From positions 5,361,105-5,425,104 of the forward strand of contig NC_049982.1 in assembly GCF_000003815.2 (NCBI RefSeq): a stretch of 64,000 nucleotides of DNA, written 5' to 3'. The position numbers and the translations under genes are program-made. Origin of the DNA: Branchiostoma floridae (taxonomy: Eukaryota; Chordata; Leptocardii; Amphioxiformes; Branchiostomatidae). The notes under the pieces are model-generated. The model saw nothing but the letters and a program-made list of their open reading frames with translations. It did no database searches and was not told the DNA's origin. Numbering within the stretch: position 1 is the first letter of the stretch; each line of letters starts with the position of its first letter. This document shows positions 13,601-24,274 of the stretch, piece after piece.

Positions 13601-14392
13601 TGGGGGAAAGACGTCTCTTTCTGGGCATATGTTGCGATTATACCTTCTGCGGTTCTCAAGGCCACGATGACGTCATAGCCCTGGGCAGGTGAACACCCGT
13701 TATCACCGCCTCGGTGCACAGAGGGCTTCAGAGGCCGGATCTTCCGCACCAGGTCGATGCGGACGGGCGACGGACATGTCTTGGTGCTAAAGTCCGGCGG
13801 CACTTGCTTGGTATAAAAAAAAAATAGGTGTAAAAAGCCCTGGCGCAATGCATTCCAATGGGACCCAGGGCTTTTTAAGTGCCCTTAAGAGCGGCGACGA
13901 GATGTGCGCCCGCCATGGGTCCCCAGCCATGCCCCTGGCCAAGGCGCTGGGGATGGGCACCATAGTCTGGGGGAAAGACGTCTCTTTCTGGGCATATGTT
14001 GCGATTATACCTTCTGCGGTTCTCAAGGCCACGATGACGTCATAGCCCTGGGCAGGTGAACACCCGTTATCACCGCCTCAGGTGCACAGAGGGCTTCAGA
14101 GGCCGGATCTTCCGCACCAGGTCGATGCGGACGGGCGACGGACATGTCTTGGTGCTTAAGTCCGGCGGCACTTGCTTGGTATAAAAAAAATAGGTGTAAA
14201 AAGCCCTGGCGCAATGCATTCCAATGGGACCCAGGGCTTTTTAAGTGCCCTTAAGAGCGGCGACGAGATGTGCGCCCGCCATGGGTCCCCAGCCATGCCC
14301 CTGGCCAAGGCGCTGGGGATGGGCACCATAGTCTGGGGGAAAGACGTCTCTTTCTGGGCATACGTTTCGATTATACCTTCCGCAGTTCTCAA
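7662..14392. repeat. Satellite array: about 18.4 copies of a 366-bp GC-rich unit
   Basis: The phrase 'aagagcggcgac' starts units at 7662, 8028, 8394, 8762, 9127, 9493, 9859, 10225, 10591, 10957, 11324, 11691, 12058, 12422, 12788, 13154, 13520, 13886 and 14252. The last unit stops at about 14392. Units are nearly identical; they differ by a C/T at the 'agtCcggcgg' site, A-run length and a few indels. Each unit holds the palindrome ATGACGTCAT (CRE/ATF-type core), a TATAAAAAAAATAG stretch, and a 12-bp inverted repeat (AAAAAGCCCTGG...CCAGGGCTTTTT). Because 366 is divisible by 3, open frames recur on both strands: 109 codons on plus and about 100 on minus. I treat these frames as by-products of the array. 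Confidence 0.95.
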
Positions 14393-14970
14393 AAAAACAT
14401 AATTGGTGTTTAGTTTGCGCTCTTGATTTTTCATGTTTTTATTGGAGTCTAAATATTTTGGATAACATTTAATGTCAGGTTATGAATTTTGATAAGGCTA
14501 ACTGCAAGGGCTGCTTTGGATACAAAGATATTTAATGGAAATGTATCATTTTGAGGGTCAGCAAATACAAGTTATTATTAATAAATGTCTCATTTACAAG
14601 GCTCATTGCATTTCGTCTGTTCTCATGTTGTTATCAAATATTCATAGAAACCAATATTGACTTGAAATATTTTGTTGCTTAAGGTATTTGGAATGTGTAA
14701 TGAAATGTGCGATGACTATTTAAAAGTACATGTACTGTGAAATGCGAACAGCGAACATTACTTCTGTGAGAAATATTGCATTTCTCTTATGTTCCGCAAG
14801 GGGTCATTTTGCACCATCTGCTACCGCGCATCTTGATCACGTGATAGCTGTGGCTCAACGAGGGAGTTTGAGAGCAGCAAAACACAAAAATTACCAAATA
14901 CATAAAACGATATTTATAAGTCATGAAATAACCATTAAAAGCAATGCCAGTTTTATTTTGGGGATGGTTC
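14393..14970. other. Intergenic, no gene seen
   Basis: AT-rich single-copy sequence between the satellite end and the probable 5' end of the BTB gene. The 99-codon frame at 14730-15029 has no recognisable domain. Confidence 0.5.
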
Positions 14971-15134
14971 TAAAGTTTGAGTTGCAGTGGTGTTCGGAAA
15001 TATGCCCGAAATCCCGTCTAAAATATTGATGTCGCCACATTTTGCTGCCATCACCCGACGCCATTGAAGGGGACCCCAGTATCCCGGTTTGCGGCGATGT
15101 GGCCAAAATTTCGCTGAATTTCTCCACTAAAAAG
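14970..15134 (+). other. Possible non-coding first exon of the BTB zinc-finger gene
   Basis: A balanced-composition stretch ends in a strong donor, AAAG|GTAAGA, at 15134/15135. The first coding exon downstream has an acceptor (tacag) at 16105, 32 bp before its ATG. The 5' limit is not defined and no TATA box stands out. Confidence 0.35.
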
Positions 15135-16137
15135 GTAAGAAACAATGGTAGAATTTAAATTACGGATTGGACAAATACTTGTTCATTTTACTGGAGCACG
15201 ACATTCGCTGCAAACTTGCAGGATCGCTTCTGTGCAATGAAAAGTTTGGTGGGGTCCTGCATGGGGTTCGGGTGTTTCTGAGGGTGTGGTTGGGGCCTGG
15301 GCACGCACGCAGACGATACCCCGCGACATTTTCTGAAGAAACGCCGGTTTTCTCGGATATTTTGCTCTACCTGACAATCTAATAGATATTTCTATATATT
15401 ATGAGCCACACAGAATATTTTTAGCGCTCAAAAATCTCGGAAATATCCCAAGAATGATGGTAGGAGGAGAGCTCAGAAAGGGACGCCTGTTGAAAAATAG
15501 ATGAGGCCCTAAATGGGGCCATTCCCGATGCCCATAATTTACGTGAAGGGTATGGCGGGGTTTGCCTAAACATTGGTTTCTTTTGCGAAACACCAGATAG
15601 CAAACTTTAGAAACTTGAGTAGGGCAACAATCCTGCCGGCTGCATATATGTCTTGCTGTTGCATGAGCAAGGACGTTTTAACGCCATTGGAAAGAGCAAA
15701 CAAACATGCAAGCATATGTCATATTGGGAGGCCCTTATGTAGGGAGGCAAATATTGATATTTTTCAAGAATTTCTTCTATTTTTCAGCAGTGCCTTATTG
15801 ACTTTCAGTTCAATCAAGTGAGCTAGTAATATAATTATCATAATATGTAGTATTATGTTATAAGCATATTATCAATATTTATATTCATCTAGCATTACAA
15901 GTTAGATAAATAATCTGTGAAATATGTAAAATTCAAGAATTAGAATTTAGTGTAGGCATTAAATTAAAATACATGTTATAACTTATGATAATTGTTGTCC
16001 GCTGTCTTTCTGTCTTATGAATAATACTTGCAGGGAATTGCAATAAACTTTAAGAGTAGCACATTGTATATCTAATATCCTTGCATATGTTCATTGTTCA
16101 TACAGCAGATTCTAAGTGAGACTGCACCACAGTAACT

Positions 16138-19100
16138 ATGGAGACCCAGGTGCCCCTCCCGGGAGCCCCCCTGGCCGTGCAGACCCAGCCTCCCCCACCA
16201 CAGCCTCCGCTGCCGTCCGGGAAACAGCTGACTCTGCGGTTCCCGGAGCAGAGCCAGTCACTGGTGCGCAGCATGCGCGACTTCCAGCAGCACGGGCACT
16301 TCTGTGACGTCACCTTCCGTGTGCAGGACGAGCTCTTCAGGTGGGAGGTACTTTCACTTAGGGCTGTCTCAAGTCAAGGACCCGTCCTTCTGTCCTGGGA
16401 TGGAAATTTGCTTGATGAAGTTGACTCCATCCATCCCAAAAATCTGAACTTGATGACATGAAACTGTTCAAAATGTGATAGCAAGGAAAATCAACAACAT
16501 GAGCTCCCGAACAATGAGTGGGTTTAAAAAAATTCTAAGCTGGAGAGAGCCCTGCTTTTAGTATAATACTATAGATACTATCCTGAATGTTAATCTCCTA
16601 GTACCTGGTTATGGGCGATGTTTTCTGTCTCTGTTGCAAAAACTTGCAGCTACCACAAAATTGCCAAGCATTGTTTCATCTTTGGATGGGCTTTTGGTTT
16701 TACAAGAATTTCTTTCATTTGAGATAACAGCTCAGCTAGGCATTGTCCTTTAAAACGAAAGCAGTGATTAGTTAGAAGGCTTTGTGGCAATCCCTAGCTC
16801 AAAGCCCAAACTGTGGTGTAGATTACAAGCAGGTCATTCCAACATTTGCCTCTCTGTCTTGTTCACTTTCTGATGATACTGCCTGCATTTCTCCTAGGTG
16901 CCACAAGGTGGTGCTGGCAGCGCGGAGCTCCCTGTTCCAGAGCATCCTATCCGACGCTAACCTCCAGCCCAGCGAGGCCATCCAGCTCGACCTGATCGGA
17001 GCCAACATCTTCTCCGCACTGCTCAGCTACATGTACACCACCGAAATCGTCTTCGTTGACAACGACCGCGATGCACGCGACCTCCTGTCGGCCGCCAGCC
17101 TCCTGCAGCTACATCCGGTGGATACTTGGATACTTTATTAATATTAGATATCAAGTCCATAAGCTAACATACAAGATTTGAAAGCAACTAATCTTCCTGG
17201 ACATTAAATATACAAACAAACATTAGACATAGAAACTACGTAAAAGTCCTTACAGTTAGTGTTTACAGAAGAAGTTTATTTGCAAGTTCGTGCCCGAGGG
17301 CTAATTGCAAGTACATGGTATAAACATACATTCTGCACCTTATCAAGTAGTGATTTTATATATACACAAGAAGCTCCTGTGATTTATGCCCCTATACTGT
17401 CTTTTAACCATTGTAAAGTTCCCAGGGGCAATGCCAGGCCCTCAACTGTATGTGGTCATGTCTTCGACACTTCTCTGAACGCTTGGGCCACAAAATGTTG
17501 GCCTTCCGTACCTGTACCTGTCCCTACAAACTATCTGTAAATATTCGACATAGTGTTTACTAGTAGCCTTTCTTTGATACCAACAGGTGGTGGAGAAGCT
17601 GACCCAGTTCCTGCAGGACAAGAACGCGGCTCTAGAGGCGGAGAGCAGAGCGCTGCTGGCGGGGGAGGGCGGCAGGCAGGTAAGTCTGGAGTCTTTGTTT
17701 TTCTTACTTTTCATTCATTATTCACAGCTAAATGTATCACAAACATTGAAAGCTATTTACAGTAGTACCTTCTAATCATTGATAAAAGTTCTATACCTGT
17801 CAGAAGATGAACCGACAATGTTTTTCCAAGACTGGTTTTTAATCCATCAAAACAAGTCAACTCAAGTCTACACAGATCAGGACTTACTCAGGTCTCCTAA
17901 CCTCCTCCCCCATCATGTGCTGCCAGCCTGGGGCATGTCTAAAGCTATTGCAGTGACTCTGTCACAATACCTTCATTCACACAGACACATGCGTTATGAT
18001 GACATGAATACGCCACTATATGTACTACTGTTGTAGAGTATTTACAATGGCATTTCCTTAGGTACGTCCAGAGATGGTAGATCAGGCGATCAACACCGAC
18101 GAAAGCCGCTTGTTTACGGCGGCCCCGCCGCAGGGTGATGACGTGCACTCACGGATGTTCAGTGAAATACTGAGCGGCGGGACCACCAGCAAAGCTGCTG
18201 ACTCCAGCAAAGAACAGGCAGGAGACCAGGTCAGTCAGGGCAAATTGCTGTATTTCCAGACACGGGCAGATGGCCTACTTTCAGCCTACTTAAAATGATT
18301 AGGTACCCTTGGCAAAGGTGACTGTAGAAATGTTTTTCTTGGGATATGTTTGGATTTGGGAGATGTATATTACAGGTAGGGGTCGTAACCTCTATATCGT
18401 GTTGAAAAAAACGATTTTTTGCAAGGCTTTAGAAGTTAGGTGCTTTGGTGTTGTTTACAGGCAGTGAAAAGGGGTGAAAAGGTGACCACCTATGTTTTGA
18501 TCCCGTTTAACATAATTCTGCCACAAATTTTTTTCCTTGTTTTGTCGTCAAAGTATACTTTAGAGGCTGGACAACCAGGCGAATGTTCTAAAACTCAGGT
18601 AGGTGATTTTTGACAGCCTCTTTCTGTCATGATTCCCATTGTTAAGAATAGTCAGTCTAAATACCGAAATTTGTCCGTCAGCCCTCCACGAGCTCACAGC
18701 AGACTGACGTCCCTGAAGTAACGCCCGATGATGTGGAAGACGAGGGGGAGGAATCCGACTTGGATGCTGGTGCGATCGAAGACGTCTCAGAGTGGGAACC
18801 TGACAGCCCGGTAGCCCCGCCCACAAAACGCAGGCGGGGGAGGCCGCGCAAGGGGGAGTCCCGCGGTAGTGCCAGGCCGAGGAAACGGAAGAGGCAATTT
18901 CCTTATTTGTTTGCATATATGACATGAATTAAGAACACATTGAATGTAGAAGAGAAATACATGCAGGGGGAGGGCAGAAGCCATAAGGGCATTTCGTGGG
19001 CCTCCCCCCAGAGACAGAGGTCACATGAAATAATCTAATTATACATAATCAAATTGAACAAAATAACACATAACATGTGTTGAAATCATGACGTTAAGTA

Positions 19101-22100
19101 ACCTAATGAAACAGAAGTTATATTACAAATAATCAAACATAGATACAAAGCATAATAACCCACAAATTTTAGAAAAGGTGGGGCTTTTCGTCTCCCTCTG
19201 CTTCCAAAAAAGAAGTCAAACCCAACCTGTTTAGAAATAGCCAACTCTAGTATTACAGTAGAATATTGTTCATAACTGTCCATTGTCACTTGTATATCTA
19301 CTATGTTTATACCTTGTACTTGCAATTAGCCCTCGGGCACGAACTTGCAAATAAACTTCATTGTTTATATATGTTCTAAAAAAAATACAAATCAAATAGA
19401 AATAAGTATTTAATTTTACCGAAAACAGAAAGGAGAAGGGTATTCCTGACTGGAACCTGTCGAAGGATCAGCAGGCCTGGGTGAACCAGACCCTGGAGAA
19501 GGTGGAGAAGAGGCAGAGGAACTGTCCCGAGTGCGGAAAGGTCTTCAAGATGCCGCTCGACATGAGGAAGCACTTGATACAGGTTTGTAGTCTGTTTGTT
19601 TGATTGTTTATTTGTTTATTTATCTAGGAATCTCCATTAATGTTGACATACAACCACTACTCTTTATGGAGTCCTCCTACTCTTCATGGAGTCCTCCTTT
19701 CTGTAGTACTATATCTTGTGTTGTTAACTCAATATTGCAGCCATTCTCCAAATATGCCAGCATAACTGTACATGGTGCTTACTGATTACAATATAGTGTT
19801 TATGACAAAATGACTAGACACTGTGTCTGAAAATCTATGTTTTTAAAGCAGTTCAACTTTTATCATATGTTATTCTATCATACTGTTATTTTAAGGTAGG
19901 ACACATATTTGTCTACAGGGGTAGTAATTCCATTTTGTATCTGACCATTTAGTAAACTTTTCAGGATGGTATGTATGGTATCCAAGCTGATTCAGGCTTG
20001 CAAACAGAAATGGAAATATGCCCTGCAGAGGAGATAGGCGCCAGCATGACAATTGTTGTGCTGCCCCTACGGCTAATTAATCAGCCTACTGATTAAAAAG
20101 CTATGGGACTGATGATGATGAAACAGGACTGGTTGTAACTGTTGTTCCTTGGTCTGTTTTGGGTGCAGATCCACTCGCCAGAGCCTTTGTTCTGCTGCCA
20201 GTACTGCCAGATGACCTTCCGCACGTGGATGGGGATGTCTCGCCATGAGAAGGGGCATGAGAAGGAACAGGAGGGCATAGGTAGGGGATTTTCCTACTAA
20301 AGTAGAGGAATTGATTAAGTAAAAGAGGAAAGCTGCAAGTTGCTGCATATTCATTTTTGTGAACCTAAGATTGGAGTTTTGCACCTAATGTTCTTGACTT
20401 GGGGTGCACTAGTGCACCTACAAATTTCAGTTTTGCTGAACAGATATAATTTTATTTCATTCAATGTTGTGCACATATTCCTAACAATAAATGTTACCCT
20501 GCCTGTACATAGAAAGTGTTTGTCTTTCAGTAGGGATGATATCATGTTACTGAATCAGGGCTGTCTCCAGCTTTGAAATTTTTCCTGTACCTCTCATTGT
20601 TGGGAAGCCCATGTTGTTAATTTGGATTGTTAAAAATAGTGCCATTCTAAGCAAATGAAAATGCATTTTCATAAATTTTGTCCCAACAAGCAAAATGCTG
20701 GCCTAGGACGGAAGAATGGGTCCTGGAGACAACCCTGTACTTAATAATCCGTTTATATCAAATTTATAATATGCCTACTGGAATGTTCTGTGTTACCAGG
20801 TGAAGTCGGTGTGATAGAGGGAACTCCTGTCACACCCCAGTCAGAGAGAACGAAGCACCAGTTCACAGAAGAGCAGAAGCAGTGGATCCGGGACACGCTG
20901 GAGGATGTTGGGAAGAGACAGAAGAACTGTCCGTCATGTGACAAGGTGTTTGACACACCTGCCGCCATGAGGAAACACTTGCTGCATGTGAGAGTCTCTC
21001 ACTGCTGTTCTCTTATATACAATTCTTGTGTCTGTTTAAGCCTTAAAGTTTATTTAGGAGAAACTCAAATTGGCCACTTGGCCAATTTTGATTGAGGTCA
21101 TGAGAGAAGAGGTAAGGTACAAAACAACAAAGCTTCAAGCTCAAGTTCAAATATAAGTCTTACTTGCCACCTTTTCAGTTGATATTAGAATAGATTGAGT
21201 CAGAGAATGAAATGTTCCTTCCTTATGCCTTGCTAGGTTAACACAAATTCTCCGACCTGTAATGTTTGTGGCTTGTATTTACTAATTCTTGGTGCAGAAG
21301 CATCAAAATAAACTACCGGTAGTCCTGATTTATGACAATTACATAAAGGTTCTGAACTGAACTGAAGGTTCCTTCCTTCCTAGGTCCACATAGTCCCTGT
21401 TCCCCTGTAATTCCTGTGAGTTTTACTGACCAACTCTAGGTATAGAACTGTCGAAAGGAGGTTTACTTGAAATGCTCTGTTTATGACAGTCTTACGAATG
21501 TTTGTTCCTGCCAGGTCCACTCGAAGGAGCCCCTGTTCTCCTGTAACATCTGCTCAGCAAAGCTGCGTACGAGCAGCGGTCTGCGGCGCCACTCCCAGAC
21601 CCACATCCAGAACAAGCAGCACGTCTGTCCCATGTGTGGCAAAACCTTCAGTCGTAGGGACCATCTAGTGAAGCATGTCAGGGTCCATACAGGTAGGGGG
21701 TGTATGTGTTTGTTGGTGGGAAGGATACTGGTATTGCACATCCAAAACAGGCAGCACGTACAAAAGTTGCTGAATGTGTCTGTTATGATTAATCAATCAA
21801 TCAATCAATCAATCAAATGGTTTATTTGTCAGTTTCATGATTTAGAGTCAGATTGTATTGAATGTGGTGTAAGAGAATCTTGGACACATGTTTCCATCTC
21901 TTGAAACTTGGGTGGAGATTGGAATACCTACCAGGATTAATAGTAAGTGCTGTTGATAGAATGTATAGTTATAGGTAAACAATTTGCTTGTCAAGCCTAT
22001 GTCACTGCCGTGTATATTGACCCATTGCTGACGTCATACTTCTATTCATGTCAAGTGACATAGGCTCCAGGTCATTTTAACTTGACATTTCAACTTTAAG

Positions 22101-24274
22101 GATCAGAGGACTGACAGAAAGCTTACTTTGTGCATGGAAATTGCATATGGAATTTCTACAATGATTTTTTATCATTATGTTAAAGCATGTACTGTTGATT
22201 CCCCAGGAGAGAAGCCGTTTAAATGCCCTGACTGCGAGCGGCGGTTCCGCACCAAGTGGGAAGTCATCCAGCACAAACGGTACCAGATCTGCAACACTCA
22301 AGGTCAGGCAGGGTTCTAATCATAGCCCAGTCATTCTTAATGTCATCACTGCCTTTTTGGTACAAGCTTGAGAAAGAAACCTACTTATGCCATCTGATAA
22401 TTATTTGTACCTTTTACATTTAAATGCCTGTGTGCATGAGGTCTTTTACTAGCATGAAATCTCAATGGTTTGGAGTGCCCTGAGAAGTCATCTCATGACC
22501 CATCCTAGTCCTTAAGTTATTTCAATTATCATATGATTATTGTCATTGTTTTCTATTGCTTGTTATGTATTACAATATTACATATCAAATATTATAGATT
22601 AAGACTGATCAATTTTGAATTAGTTTAAAGGAGAGAGGCATAGCCTTTTAGCCCTTTTCCCTCCTCATGCACATTAATTTTTGTTTATAGTATTGTCAGA
22701 TCTTCTTTTAAATTGATAAATAAACAAATACATCTGTGCAGGCCCATTCATCTGTAAGCACTGTGGTATGGAGTGCCGGGGCGCGCCCTCCCTCCGGCTG
22801 CACGAGGCTGAACACAACGAGGAGAAGCAGTTCCAGTGTGAGGTGAGAGGGGGCACTGCTGCAACCAAACTCAAAAGGCACCCTGTTGATAATAGCATTT
22901 TGTTTGAACTCTCAAATAAGTAGCCTACTGTCAAACAATGAAGTATGACAAGGTGGTCTTGTGGTTAAGCTTGTTAACTTGGGATTTAAAGGTTCTGAAT
23001 TTTGATCCCAAGGGGTCCCAATGCTGTGCCCTTGGAAAAAGCTGTCTACATATTATGTCTATATCCTCACTTCACTCAGCCACAGTGTTACTGTCTCTAA
23101 GGTATTGGCGGAAAAACAAAAGCCAACCTTTTCTACACTGAGCTAGACTCTATAAGTCAATGTCATAAATTGACCAATTGGCCACTACTCAAGCTATCAG
23201 TTATCATGTAAGTAATAATTTTGTGAAACTGTCTAAATTTTTAAAATAATTTTACAAACTACGCACAATTCAGGGTTGGACCACAGTTATACATGTATGT
23301 TAAGTTTGAATTTGTAATTTTAATAAAGAATATCTCTCTTCAGGTCTGTGGGAAAGGCTTTGCCCTGGAGGACAACCTGAAGCGCCACCTGACGGAACAC
23401 GCAGACATCCCGTCCGTCCGAGACACCCTGTCCTTCAAGTGCTCGCTCTGTCGCTTCGTCACTACCTCCAAGCAGAACCTGAAACACCACGAGCTGAGGC
23501 ACAAGGGGGAGCGCGCCTTCCTGTGTGACTTCTGCGGACAGAGCTTCCTCACAGGTGAGACAGTTGTCTTGTAGGAGCATGAGATGTCTTTTGAGTGTTT
23601 TGTTTATCCTTAATGAAATTCATGGCACATGATCATCCATTTAAAGTGTCTGCTGCAATGAAGACTTGTGGACTATTTCAGATGTTTTATGCATTCATGT
23701 TTAGCTTCATGTAAGAGCAGCACAGTATTTTCTTTTGGCTCTATCTTTTCCTCTTCCTAGGTCCCAGACAAATATGGTGAATGATCTGACCAGACAGCTG
23801 TCACCATGGTTACTGGAGATGAAGCAGACACCTTGTTGTGGTTGATCATGTCGTGTAGCAACTGGCAGAACTGAGTTAGTCAATGTATTTTAGTAAGAAT
23901 AAACATAAATGATTAACATAGTATAAACATTATGTATTTGCCTGCATACATGTATGCTTTATTTATAGTTTTGTAAATTGTTTTTTATCATTTTTTCAGG
24001 GACCAAGCTGAAGCGTCACAAGTACATCCACAAGTCTGAGATGGAGCGGCCGCATCACTGCCAGCTGTGCGGGAAGGGCTTCATCCAGAAGAACCACCTC
24101 AAGAGCCACATGCAGAAGCGCCACCCGGAGTACGGCGGGCGCGGCCCCGTCCCGTTCACAAGCCCGGTGGCCGCCCCCCACCCCCAGCCGACCCACTGCA
24201 CGCTGTCGGCTACCCTTACCGACGTCCTGACTGTAGACCTGCAGCAGCTGGTCAGCAGCACGCACCACCAGTAA
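16138..24274 (+). CDS. BTB / AT-hook / 11-finger C2H2 zinc-finger protein (736 aa)
   Basis: Thirteen coding exons join in phase: 16138-16340, 16898-17117, 17587-17679, 18062-18229, 18682-18893, 19429-19582, 20169-20280, 20800-20987, 21515-21692, 22207-22302, 22742-22842, 23344-23554 and 24000-24274 (2211 nt, stop TAA). The start is the first ATG after the acceptor at 16105. A proline-rich leader is followed by a BTB/POZ fold at about residues 43-140 (FCDVTFRVQDELFR, CHKVVLAARSSLF, LLSAASLLQL). Next come a low-complexity acidic region and an AT-hook (RRGRPRK, about residue 278), then eleven zinc fingers. The sixth ends in Cys rather than His. A module of about 50 residues with a KRQxNCPxCxKVF core occurs twice, in exons 6-7 and 8-9. 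BTB-ZF proteins normally dimerise through BTB and act as nuclear transcription regulators. I assign no orthologue. Confidence 0.9.
17269..17325 (+). repeat. LINE-tail-like repeat, arm 1 of an inverted pair
   Basis: About 57 bp (containing 'ttcgtgcccgagggctaatt') reappear inverted at 19303-19362 with one or two mismatches. Ending in an AATAAA-like motif when read from the other strand, it resembles a retroposon 3' tail. It sits in the intron 17118-17586. Confidence 0.6.
18894..19428 (+). other. Probable GC-AG intron of the BTB zinc-finger gene
   Basis: Exon 5 must end in phase 2 to join exon 6 (acceptor cag at 19426-19428). No GT in the right phase lies near the end of conserved coding sequence. 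AAGAG|GCAATT at 18893/18894 gives the correct phase and a basic RKRKR-KEKG junction. GC donors are a known minor class. Confidence 0.6.
19303..19362 (-). repeat. LINE-tail-like repeat, arm 2 of an inverted pair
   Basis: This is the reverse complement of 17269-17325, just before exon 6. Together the two arms bracket three coding exons (17587-18893). Confidence 0.6.
21787..21816. repeat. (AATC)n microsatellite
   Basis: About seven AATC repeats in the intron after exon 9. Confidence 0.9.
22951..23115 (+). mobile_element. tRNA-derived SINE (degenerate)
   Basis: A pol-III box A-like segment (ggtcttgtggttaagc) is followed by a box B relic (ggttctgaattttgatccc) at tRNA-like spacing. A SINE body follows with 'gtcccaatgctgtgcccttgg' and 'cttcactcagccacagtg' phrases. 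This matches the general plan of tRNA-related lancelet SINEs. It lies in the intron 22843-23343. Confidence 0.65.

Noticed and set aside
7662-14392. CRISPR array or tandem rRNA/5S/snRNA genes
   Set aside because: There are no short repeats with variable spacers, and the unit does not resemble 5S or U-snRNA sequence as far as I can tell.
7857-14402. Many 65-118 codon frames on both strands of the satellite as protein genes
   Set aside because: They repeat because the 366-bp unit is divisible by three and the units are near-identical. There is no domain and no independent sign of selection; the splice-like minus-strand signals are listed only as a low-confidence finding.
22951-23115. Functional tRNA gene
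   Set aside because: Box A and box B relics are present but the cloverleaf is degraded and followed by a SINE body.
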